Source: Acidovorax radicis
Lineage (GTDB): Bacteria > Pseudomonadota > Gammaproteobacteria > Burkholderiales > Burkholderiaceae_C
DNA length: 64,000 nucleotides
Assembly: GCF_020510705.1 (NCBI RefSeq)
Contig: NZ_CP075184.1
Span: 2,976,001 to 3,040,000, forward strand
Direction: 5' to 3'
Below are positions 19,601-27,189 of this stretch, piece after piece. The notes under the pieces are model-generated. The model saw nothing but the letters and a program-made list of their open reading frames with translations, was not told the DNA's origin and did no database searches. Made by a program: the position numbers and the translations under genes. The first letter of the stretch is position 1. Every line of letters starts with the position of its first letter.

Positions 19601-21334
19601 ATGACTACCACCCCACGCAAATTACGCTCCACCGAATGGTTTGGCACCGCTGATAAAAACGGTTTCATGTACCGCAGCTGGATGAAGAACCAGGGCATCC
19701 CCGACCATGAATTCGACGGTCGCCCGATCATCGGCATCTGCAACACCTGGTCCGAGCTCACGCCGTGCAACGCCCACTTTCGCAAGATCGCCGAGCACGT
19801 CAAGCGCGGCATCTACGAGGCGGGCGGCTTCCCGGTCGAGTTTCCGGTGTTCTCCAACGGCGAATCGAACCTGCGCCCCACGGCCATGCTCACGCGCAAC
19901 CTGGCCAGCATGGATGTGGAAGAAGCCATCCGCGGCAACCCCATCGACGCCGTGGTGCTGCTGGTGGGCTGCGACAAGACCACGCCCGCCCTGCTGATGG
20001 GCGCAGCCAGTTGCGATGTGCCCGCCATCGTGGTCACGGGCGGGCCCATGCTCAACGGCAAGCTCGACGGCAAGGACATCGGCTCGGGCACGGCCGTGTG
20101 GCGGCTGCACGAATCGCTGAAGGCGGGTGAGATCAACGAGCACCAGTTCTTCGCGGCGGAAGCCGGCATGTCGCGCTCGGCGGGCACCTGCAACACCATG
20201 GGCACGGCATCCACCATGGCCTGCATGGCCGAGGCGCTGGGCACCTCGCTGCCCCACAACGCGGCCATCCCGGCTGTGGATTCGCGCCGCTATGTGCTGG
20301 CCCACATGTCCGGCAAGCGCATTGTGGAGATGGCCCACGAAGGGCTCACGCTCTCGAAAATCCTGACGCGGGAAGCATTCGAGAACGCCATCCGAACCAA
20401 TGCGGCCATCGGCGGCTCCACCAACGCCGTCATTCACTTGAAAGCCATTGCAGGCCGCATCGGTGTGCAGCTGGATCTGGAGGACTGGACCCGCATCGGC
20501 CAGGGCACCCCCACGATTGTGGATCTGCAGCCCTCGGGCCGCTTCCTCATGGAAGAGTTCTATTACGCCGGTGGCCTGCCCGCCGTGCTGCGGCGCCTGG
20601 GCGAAAACAACCTGCTCCCCCATCCCGGCGCACTCACCGTCAACGGAAAGAGCCTGTGGGACAACGTGCGCGAAGCCCCGCAATACAACGACGAGGTGAT
20701 CCGCCCGCTGAGCAACCCGCTCATTGCCGACGGCGGCATCTGCATCCTGCGCGGCAACCTGGCACCGCGCGGCGCGGTGCTCAAGCCATCGGCCGCCTCG
20801 CCAGAGCTGCTCAAGCACCGGGGCCGTGCCGTGGTCTTCGAGAACCTGGAGCACTACAAGGAGCGCATCGTCGATGAAAACCTGGACATCGACGCCAGCT
20901 GCGTGATGGTGATGAAGAACTGCGGCCCCAAGGGCTACCCCGGCATGGCCGAGGTCGGCAACATGGGATTGCCACCCAAGCTGCTGCGCCAGGGCGTCAA
21001 GGACATGGTGCGCATCTCCGACGCCCGCATGAGCGGCACCGCCTACGGCACGGTGGTGCTGCACGTCGCGCCCGAAGCCGCAGCTGGCGGCCCGCTGGCA
21101 GCCGTACGCGACGGCGATTTCATTGAACTCGACTGTGACGCAGGCCGCCTGCACCTGGACATCAGCGATGCCGAGCTGGCCGAACGCCTGGCCGCCGTGG
21201 CCACCGGCGACCAGGGTGGACGCGGCGGCTACCAGCGCCTGTATGTGGACCATGTGTTGCAGGCCGACGAAGGCTGCGACTTCGACTTTCTGGTGGGCTG
21301 CCGCGGCTCTGCCGTTCCGCGCCACTCCCACTGA
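19601..21334 (+). CDS. araC: IlvD/Edd-family sugar acid dehydratase, probable L-arabinonate dehydratase
   Basis: 577-residue Fe-S dehydratase. Three cysteines in conserved settings (TPCN C56, GCDKTTP C124, AGTCNTMGT C197) match, with an offset of three, the cluster ligands I recall from the structurally known Rhizobium L-arabinonate dehydratase (59, 127, 200), and the length fits that group. It removes water from an aldonate to give 2-keto-3-deoxy-acid. The gene directly downstream encodes a DHDPS-family dehydratase and the operon's first gene a semialdehyde dehydrogenase, completing the route from L-arabinonate to 2-oxoglutarate. D-xylonate or D-fuconate activity is also possible. Note that araC here is not the AraC regulator. 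Confidence 0.86.
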   Translation: MTTTPRKLRSTEWFGTADKNGFMYRSWMKNQGIPDHEFDGRPIIGICNTWSELTPCNAHFRKIAEHVKRGIYEAGGFPVEFPVFSNGESNLRPTAMLTRNLASMDVEEAIRGNPIDAVVLLVGCDKTTPALLMGAASCDVPAIVVTGGPMLNGKLDGKDIGSGTAVWRLHESLKAGEINEHQFFAAEAGMSRSAGTCNTMGTASTMACMAEALGTSLPHNAAIPAVDSRRYVLAHMSGKRIVEMAHEGLTLSKILTREAFENAIRTNAAIGGSTNAVIHLKAIAGRIGVQLDLEDWTRIGQGTPTIVDLQPSGRFLMEEFYYAGGLPAVLRRLGENNLLPHPGALTVNGKSLWDNVREAPQYNDEVIRPLSNPLIADGGICILRGNLAPRGAVLKPSAASPELLKHRGRAVVFENLEHYKERIVDENLDIDASCVMVMKNCGPKGYPGMAEVGNMGLPPKLLRQGVKDMVRISDARMSGTAYGTVVLHVAPEAAAGGPLAAVRDGDFIELDCDAGRLHLDISDAELAERLAAVATGDQGGRGGYQRLYVDHVLQADEGCDFDFLVGCRGSAVPRHSH

Positions 21335-21373
21335 ACGCCCCCAATTCAAAAAAACATGCAAGGAACAACCACC

Positions 21374-22297
21374 ATGGCCTCCCCACCACGCTATCGCGGC
21401 ATCTTCCCCGTGGTTCCCACCACGTTTCACGACGATGGCCGGCTGGACCTGGACAGCCAGAAGAGCTGCCTGGATTTCATGATCGACGCGGGCGTGGACG
21501 GCCTGTGCCTGCTGGCCAATTTTTCCGAACAATTTTCACTGTCAGACGCCGAGCGCGAAGCCGTCACGCGCGTGTCGCTCGAACATGTTGCAGGCCGCGT
21601 GCCGGTGATCGTCACCACCACCCACTACGGCACCCGTGTCTGCGCCGAGCGCAGCCGCGCCGCCCAGGACATGGGCGCGGCCATGGTGATGGTCATGCCG
21701 CCTTACCACGGCGCCACCTTCCGTGTGCCTGAGGCGCAGATCTTCGAGTTCTATGCCGGGGTGTCCGACGCCATCACCATTCCCATCATGGTGCAGGACG
21801 CGCCCGCCAGCGGCACGGTGCTGTCGACCGCATTCCTGGCCCGCATGGCCATGGAGATCGAGCAGCTGGCCTACTTCAAGATCGAGGTGCCTGGCGCCGC
21901 CAGCAAGCTGCGCGAGCTGATCCGCCTGGGCGGTGCGGCCATCGAAGGCCCGTGGGACGGCGAAGAAGCCATCACCCTGCTGGCAGACCTGGACGCAGGC
22001 GCCACCGGCGCCATGACGGGCGGGGGGTTTCCCGATGGCATACGCCCCGTCATCGAGGCGCACCGCCAGGGCAATGGGGATCAAGCCTTCGCGCTATACC
22101 AGCGGTGGCTGCCCCTCATCAACCACGAGAACCGCCAAAGCGGCATCCTCACCGCCAAGGCCCTCATGAAAGAAGGTGGCGTGATTGCCAGCGAGGCCGG
22201 CCGCCACCCGTTCCCGGCCATGCATCCCGAAGTGCGCCTGGGCCTGATCGACATCGCGCGCCGGCTGGACCCGCTCGTATTGCGCTGGGCAAAGTAA
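21374..22297 (+). CDS. araD: DHDPS-family 2-keto-3-deoxy-L-arabinonate dehydratase
   Basis: 307-residue TIM-barrel protein of the dihydrodipicolinate synthase family. The Schiff-base lysine is K169 in AYFKIEVPG; THYGT near 84 holds the partner tyrosine. In oxidative pentose pathways this family dehydrates 2-keto-3-deoxy-L-arabinonate to 2,5-dioxopentanoate. The ATG at 21374 has AAGGAACAACCACC before it and is preferred to the ATG 18 bp upstream. It sits 39 bp after the arabinonate dehydratase gene and 7 bp before dgoK. An aldolase activity of the same family cannot be ruled out. Confidence 0.83.
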   Translation: MASPPRYRGIFPVVPTTFHDDGRLDLDSQKSCLDFMIDAGVDGLCLLANFSEQFSLSDAEREAVTRVSLEHVAGRVPVIVTTTHYGTRVCAERSRAAQDMGAAMVMVMPPYHGATFRVPEAQIFEFYAGVSDAITIPIMVQDAPASGTVLSTAFLARMAMEIEQLAYFKIEVPGAASKLRELIRLGGAAIEGPWDGEEAITLLADLDAGATGAMTGGGFPDGIRPVIEAHRQGNGDQAFALYQRWLPLINHENRQSGILTAKALMKEGGVIASEAGRHPFPAMHPEVRLGLIDIARRLDPLVLRWAK

Positions 22298-22304
22298 ACC
22301 GTCC

Positions 22305-23378
22305 ATGGCCGGCCATCCCACCACATCCACCGCCCCACTGGCATCAGCGGGCACCCCCAGCCTGGTGGCGCTGGACTGGGGCACGAGTTCGTTGCGTGCC
22401 TTTTGCTTCGACGCTGGCGGCCAGGTGCTCGAGATGCGCCACCGTCCCTGGGGCATCATGCACCTGCCCCCTGCGCCGGACGGCGCACCCGACACAGTAC
22501 ACAGCGCTGCCTTCGAGCGCGCGTTGCACGACACCTGCGGTGACTGGCTCAGCACCACCCCGGCGCTGCCCCTGGTGGCCTGCGGCATGGTGGGCAGCGC
22601 ACAAGGCTGGAAAGAAGCGCCCTACCTGAACACCCCCACATCGCTCGACGACCTGGCGCGCAGCCTGACGGTGGTGCACCGCGGCACCGACAAGCCCTTG
22701 CACATCGTGCCCGGGCTGCTTCAGCGCGGCAGTCTGCCCAATGTGATGCGTGGCGAAGAAACCCAGGTGCTTGGCGTGCTGGCCGGTGGCCCCGCCACCG
22801 GCGATGCCTCTGTGCTGATCGGCCTGCCCGGCACCCACAGCAAATGGGTAACGGCAACAGCAGGCGCACAAGGGCGTTGCATCCAGCACTTTGATACGTT
22901 CATGACGGGGGAAGTGTTTGCAGCCTTGCGGGGCCACACCATCCTGGGCAAGACGATGCAAACCCCTGCAGCCCCGGACGACACCGCGTTTGCCCGCGGC
23001 CTGGCCGTGGCGCGGGGCGACGATGCGCAGCGGGGCCTGCTGTCGCACATCTTTAGCAGCCGCACGCTGGGCCTGACGGGGGCCCTGCCCGCATCGGCAC
23101 AGGCCGACTACCTGTCGGGCATTCTGATCGGCCACGAAATCAGTGCACTCGCCCCACTACTAACGCAAGGCCCCGCTGGCCGCCCTGCCACGGTGGTGCT
23201 GTGCGGCGAAAACGATCTGTGCCGGCGTTACGCCAAGGCGCTGCAGGCCTATGGTTTGCCCGCCCCCGTGATCGCCGAAAACGCCACGGCCCTCGGGCTG
23301 TGGCAGATCGCCTGTGCAGCCAGCCTCATCCCCCCTGTGGCACCCGCCACCGGGTCTGTCTCACCACGGAGCACTTGA
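22305..23378 (+). CDS. dgoK: 2-dehydro-3-deoxygalactonokinase
   Basis: 357-residue sugar-acid kinase of the DgoK family that phosphorylates 2-keto-3-deoxy-D-galactonate. The actin-like phosphate-binding start VALDWGTSSLRAFCFD lies near residue 21; PCGMVGSAQGW-like (here ACGMVGSAQGWKEAPYL near 88), GLPGTHSKWV near 178 and FDTFMTGEVFAALRG near 198 are DgoK features. It lies between the arabinonate branch and dgoA, 2 bp before the latter, and belongs to the De Ley-Doudoroff galactose route. Confidence 0.88.
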   Translation: MAGHPTTSTAPLASAGTPSLVALDWGTSSLRAFCFDAGGQVLEMRHRPWGIMHLPPAPDGAPDTVHSAAFERALHDTCGDWLSTTPALPLVACGMVGSAQGWKEAPYLNTPTSLDDLARSLTVVHRGTDKPLHIVPGLLQRGSLPNVMRGEETQVLGVLAGGPATGDASVLIGLPGTHSKWVTATAGAQGRCIQHFDTFMTGEVFAALRGHTILGKTMQTPAAPDDTAFARGLAVARGDDAQRGLLSHIFSSRTLGLTGALPASAQADYLSGILIGHEISALAPLLTQGPAGRPATVVLCGENDLCRRYAKALQAYGLPAPVIAENATALGLWQIACAASLIPPVAPATGSVSPRST

Positions 23379-23380
23379 AC

Positions 23381-24040
23381 ATGAACCCCATCGACAAAAG
23401 CCTCTTCAACACCATGCAGACCTGTGGGCTCATCGCCATCTTGCGCGGCGTGAAGCCCCATGAGGTGGTGGCCATTGGCCACGTGTTGTACGACGCGGGT
23501 TTTCGCATCATTGAAGTGCCACTGAACTCACCCGATCCGCTGGCCAGCATCCGCGCGCTGCGCGACGCGTTGCCCGCCGACTGCCTGGTGGGCGCGGGCA
23601 CCGTGCTTTCGGCGCAGGCGTGCGCCGACGTGGCGGCCGCAGGTGGGCAGATCATCGTCATGCCCCACAGCGATATCGACGTGATCCGCGCCGCCAGGGC
23701 GGCCGGCATGGCATGTGCCCCTGGCGTGGCCACGCTCACCGAAGCCTATGCAGCGCTGGCAGCGGGGGCCAACATACTCAAGCTGTTCCCCGCAGAAGCG
23801 CTGCCGCCCCACGTGCTCAAGGCCTGGCGTGCGGTGCTCACACCACCCATGGCCCTGGTGCCGGTGGGCGGCATCGTGCCCGAAAACATTGCCACCTATG
23901 CCGCCGCTGGGGCCAGTGGCTTTGGCCTGGGATCGGCCCTCTATCGGCCCGGCAACACGGCCACCGAGGTGGCCACCAAGGCCGCCCAATTCATGAAGGC
24001 CTGGCACGGCGCCTATGACGCGGTGCCCGCAGCCTCTTGA
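23381..24040 (+). CDS. dgoA: 2-dehydro-3-deoxy-6-phosphogalactonate aldolase
   Basis: 219-residue class I aldolase that splits KDPGal into pyruvate and glyceraldehyde 3-phosphate. The catalytic Glu is E45 in IIEVPLNSP and the Schiff-base lysine is K134 in NILKLFPAE; LNSP and LFPAE distinguish DgoA from the gluconate aldolase Eda. The ATG at 23381 follows CACGGAGCACTTGAAC and starts where family similarity begins. It lies between dgoK and dgoD with short gaps. Confidence 0.9.
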   Translation: MNPIDKSLFNTMQTCGLIAILRGVKPHEVVAIGHVLYDAGFRIIEVPLNSPDPLASIRALRDALPADCLVGAGTVLSAQACADVAAAGGQIIVMPHSDIDVIRAARAAGMACAPGVATLTEAYAALAAGANILKLFPAEALPPHVLKAWRAVLTPPMALVPVGGIVPENIATYAAAGASGFGLGSALYRPGNTATEVATKAAQFMKAWHGAYDAVPAAS

Positions 24041-24070
24041 TTTCTCACACTCTCCGACAAGTTTTCTCCC

Positions 24071-25219
24071 ATGAAGATCACACGACTGACAACGTTTCTG
24101 GTGCCGCCGCGCTGGTGCTTCCTCAAAATAGAAACAGACGAAGGCATCGTCGGCTGGGGAGAGCCCGTGCTGGAAGGCCGGGCAGAAACCGTGGCCGCTG
24201 CCGTGCAGGAGCTGGGCGACTACCTCATTGGCAAGGACCCGCGCCACATCGAAGACCACTGGACGGTGCTGTACCGGGGTGGCTTCTACCGGGGCGGCGG
24301 CATCCACATGAGCGCACTGGCTGGCATCGACCAGGCGCTGTGGGACATCAAGGGCAAGGCCCTGGGCGTGCCGGTGTCCGAACTGCTGGGCGGCAACGTG
24401 CGCGACCGCATCCGGGTCTATAGCTGGATTGGCGGCGACCGCCCCAACGAAACCGCGCAACAGGCCAAAGACGCGGTGGCGCGCGGCTTCACAGCGGTGA
24501 AGATGAACGGCACCGAAGAAATGCAGTATGTCGACACCTTCGACAAGGTGGAGCGCTGCCTGCAAAACGTCGCTGCCGTGCGCGAGGCCGTGGGCCCGCA
24601 TGTCGGCATTGGTGTGGACTTTCATGGGCGCGTGCACCGGCCCATGGCCAAGGTGCTGGTCAAAGAACTCGAGCCCTACCGGCTGATGTTCATCGAGGAG
24701 CCCGTGCTCAGCGAACACGACGAAGCCCTCAAGGAAATCGCGCGCATCACATCCACCCCCATCGCGCTGGGTGAACGCCTGTATTCACGGTGGGACTTCA
24801 AGCGTGTGCTGTCGCAAGGGTATGTGGACATTGTCCAGCCCGACCCATCCCACGCCGGTGGCATCACCGAGACGCGCAAGATCGCCACGATGGCGGAGGC
24901 CTATGACGTGGCACTGGCGCTGCATTGCCCCCTGGGGCCCATCGCACTGGCCGCCAATCTGCAACTCGATGCGGTTTGCTACAACGCCTTCATCCAGGAG
25001 CAGAGCCTGGGCATCCACTACAACGCGGACAACGATCTGCTGGACTACGTGTCCAACCCCGAGGTGTTTGCCTACCACGACGGCATGGTCGCGATCCCCA
25101 AGGGCCCCGGCCTGGGCATCGACGTCAACGAAGACCACGTGCGCGAGCGCGCCGCGCAGGGCCACCGCTGGCGCAACCCCATCTGGCGCCACCGCGACGG
25201 CAGCTTTGCCGAATGGTGA
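24071..25219 (+). CDS. dgoD: D-galactonate dehydratase
   Basis: 382-residue enolase-superfamily enzyme that converts D-galactonate to 2-keto-3-deoxy-galactonate. The metal ligands and catalytic residues D183, H185, E209, E235 and H285 fall at the numbers I recall for E. coli DgoD, within [21 protein letters not shown] and LHCPLGP. This strongly supports galactonate over other mandelate-racemase-group substrates. It is the last gene of the long plus-strand operon; an interspersed repeat follows. Confidence 0.93.
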   Translation: MKITRLTTFLVPPRWCFLKIETDEGIVGWGEPVLEGRAETVAAAVQELGDYLIGKDPRHIEDHWTVLYRGGFYRGGGIHMSALAGIDQALWDIKGKALGVPVSELLGGNVRDRIRVYSWIGGDRPNETAQQAKDAVARGFTAVKMNGTEEMQYVDTFDKVERCLQNVAAVREAVGPHVGIGVDFHGRVHRPMAKVLVKELEPYRLMFIEEPVLSEHDEALKEIARITSTPIALGERLYSRWDFKRVLSQGYVDIVQPDPSHAGGITETRKIATMAEAYDVALALHCPLGPIALAANLQLDAVCYNAFIQEQSLGIHYNADNDLLDYVSNPEVFAYHDGMVAIPKGPGLGIDVNEDHVRERAAQGHRWRNPIWRHRDGSFAEW

Positions 25220-25272
25220 CAGGGCGAACGTGTGCCTTGTGCCTTGTGCCCTGCTCCAGTCAGACTTCAATT

Positions 25273-25329
25273 GCTATTTATTTGATAGCTTCTAGCGCTT
25301 ACAAATAAAGCGCCAGAGGCCTATTTGGC
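25273..25329 (+). repeat. Interspersed Comamonadaceae-type repeat, copy 2
   Basis: TTTGATAGCTTCTAGCGCTT, then ACAAATAAAGCGCCAGAGGC: the two halves can pair as a hairpin around AGCGCTT and AAAGCGC. It sits just downstream of dgoD. Confidence 0.85.
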
Positions 25330-25554
25330 TTGATTTCATCGGGTTTCATCTGATGGGATGCCGGCGTCGGGCAAACCAGCCGCTCTGTGCTGCTCGCCAG
25401 GTTCTTGACGTCATCAAGAAAAATGGGCTAGACAAGCCTTTGTCCGACAACTTCGCCAACCCGTGGATGGCGCAGGGCGGGTGCATGGGGCTGAAAAATG
25501 GATTCAGCGAGCCACGCAATGGTTCGCGTGTTCACAGCACCCAAGGAGAGACTC
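25330..25554. other. Gap without a recognised gene
   Basis: Between copy 2 of the repeat and the glycine-zipper gene. A 72-codon frame (25353-25571, plus) exists but has no ribosome site, no recognisable family and runs into the next gene, so it is not called. The segment 25543-25550 holds the AAGGAGAG ribosome site of the next gene. Confidence 0.5.
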
Positions 25555-25941
25555 ATGAACCCCGTCCCTAGCCCATCCCCCCATACCGCCCCAGAGCCCC
25601 CCGTGGACGGCGACCTGGCCGAGCAGGCACTGCCCGGTCATGGTGTGCCGTCGCAAGACCCGGATCCCGCCGCCCAGCAGATGCTGACGCCCACGGAGTC
25701 TGAGCGCGAATCCAAAACGGCACTGATGGGCGGAGGAATGATGGCCGGTGCGGCAGCCGGTGCCGCTGTCGGCGTGGCGGTGGGCGGACCCGTGGGGGTG
25801 TTTATAGGCGGCACCGCTGGCGCCATCGCCGGCGCACTGGGGGGTGCGGCGGTGGGCCAGGTCGTAGAACCACAATCGCCAAGCAACCTGGCAGGCGAAG
25901 CCATGCAAGTCACGAAACCCGTGCTGGTGGAAAAAAGCTGA
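25555..25941 (+). CDS. Small glycine-zipper protein
   Basis: 128-residue protein of unknown function. Residues 1-58 are hydrophilic and proline-rich; residues 60-105 form an alternating Gly/Ala stretch (MMAGAAAGAAVGVAVG, then GGTAGAIAGALGGAAVG) typical of glycine-zipper membrane domains, ending VGQVVEP and a short tail. There is no signal peptide, so it is probably an inner-membrane or membrane-associated protein. The ATG at 25555 is set by AAGGAGAG five bases ahead. It stands alone between a sugar operon and the nuclease-helicase pair. Confidence 0.75.
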   Translation: MNPVPSPSPHTAPEPPVDGDLAEQALPGHGVPSQDPDPAAQQMLTPTESERESKTALMGGGMMAGAAAGAAVGVAVGGPVGVFIGGTAGAIAGALGGAAVGQVVEPQSPSNLAGEAMQVTKPVLVEKS

Positions 25942-26002
25942 GCCCCAGATTCGCGCCACTGCCGTCATTGAAGGATGGTGACGGCACCCACATCCATGCG
26001 CA

Positions 26003-26051
<49 letters not shown>

Positions 26052-26068
26052 GGCCGGTAGACACTACA

Positions 26069-26120
26069 TTTTTTATAGCTGTTAGCGCTTTATACATAAG
26101 CGCTAGAGGCCAATTTGGCG
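26069..26120 (+). repeat. Interspersed Comamonadaceae-type repeat, copy 3
   Basis: TTTTTTATAGCTGTTAGCGC, then TTTATACATAAGCGCTAGAG. It lies 17 bp after the 7-bp tandem array and upstream of the PD-(D/E)XK gene. Confidence 0.88.
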
Positions 26121-26232
26121 TCAAACTTTGGCCACTCGAGGGCCTAGAGAGCTTTGGCAACGACATGCCAGGGTGGCCCTGCGGGAACACTGGGATTAAA
26201 ATCAGTGCTTCACCCATCCCTTCGGCAGCTTC

Positions 26233-27189
26233 ATGTCGGCGCAGCCCTCTACCCCCCTGCCTCTTTCCCTTACCCTGACCCGCCCTCACCGCACGCGGCT
26301 GATGCAGATCTGGCGCTCGGCCGGGTGGCCGTGCAAGGATGGGCTGGAGGTGGACCTGCTGGCTGCCGGGTTGGTGGCACAGCACATCGCGCCCGAGGGG
26401 TGCGAGACGCTGCGACTGACCGACGAGGGCATTCGTACGCTTGCAGTGGCGCGCCAGCGCGGCGTGCGGGCACTGAGCGCACACGACCGCCTCGGCCAGA
26501 AGTTTGCCGGGCAGTTGCTGGGGGCGGGGCGCATTGTGTGGGCGGAGTTGTCGCTGCGCGCCGTGGTCGACACCGCCCCTACGCCTACGTCTATACCTGC
26601 CGCAGCGTCGCCCGCTGCGCACGTGGGCACCACACCCGCCATGCCCCCCCTGTGGAGCGATGACGACGGCACCCCCACCGCCCGCGCCGCTGCCCATGTG
26701 TGGCGCATGGCGCGGCCCGACCTTTTCTCGGTGCGCAACACCTCGGTGCCGGCTTACCTGCAACCCATGGTGCACGAGATCAAATACAGCCGGGCCGACC
26801 TGCTGTCAGACCTGCGGCACGACGCCAAGCGGCAGGCTTACCAGTGGTTGTGCGAGGAGTGTTATTACGTCTTCCCGGCGGGCATTGCCGAGCCCGATGA
26901 AATCCCCGAGCACTTTGGCATCTGGGTGCTGCATGGCGGCCTGGACGAAGGCCACTTTGAACTGTTGCGGCCCGCGCGCCACGCCCCTTGCACCCTGCCC
27001 TTTGCGGTATGGATGGCGCTGTGCAAAGCCACGCCGCTGCGCAGCGATGCGGACCTGGTGCAGGCGCAACTGGGCGAAACACCGCAGCCATCACCCGCAC
27101 CGTTGCCCCCCACAGCATTCCAGACCATAGAACAGGGTCCGCGCGGCGGCCAAGGCCCAGCCGCCGCTGAGGGTGCCGACGGCCCATGA
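26233..27189 (+). CDS. PD-(D/E)XK nuclease-like protein (MmcB-like), partner of the helicase
   Basis: 318-residue protein. The C-terminal half carries a PD-(D/E)XK nuclease core: RPDLF at 161-165 with D163, then HEIKYSRADL with E182 and K184, followed by KRQAYQWLCEECYYVFPAG and GIWVLHG. This pattern resembles MmcB-family DNA repair proteins. The N-terminal half (about 18-110) looks like a winged-helix DNA-binding domain (RTRLMQIWRSAGWPC, then LRLTDEGIRTLAVAR); a low-complexity linker at 112-150 joins them, and the tail after 275 is disordered. No strong ribosome site precedes the ATG, so the start is uncertain by some codons. Its stop overlaps the helicase start (ATGA). Nuclease activity is predicted, not shown. 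Confidence 0.7.
   Translation: MSAQPSTPLPLSLTLTRPHRTRLMQIWRSAGWPCKDGLEVDLLAAGLVAQHIAPEGCETLRLTDEGIRTLAVARQRGVRALSAHDRLGQKFAGQLLGAGRIVWAELSLRAVVDTAPTPTSIPAAASPAAHVGTTPAMPPLWSDDDGTPTARAAAHVWRMARPDLFSVRNTSVPAYLQPMVHEIKYSRADLLSDLRHDAKRQAYQWLCEECYYVFPAGIAEPDEIPEHFGIWVLHGGLDEGHFELLRPARHAPCTLPFAVWMALCKATPLRSDADLVQAQLGETPQPSPAPLPPTAFQTIEQGPRGGQGPAAAEGADGP

Noticed and set aside
25353..25571. 72-codon frame before the glycine-zipper gene
   Set aside because: No ribosome site, no family, and it overlaps the ribosome site and start of the next gene.
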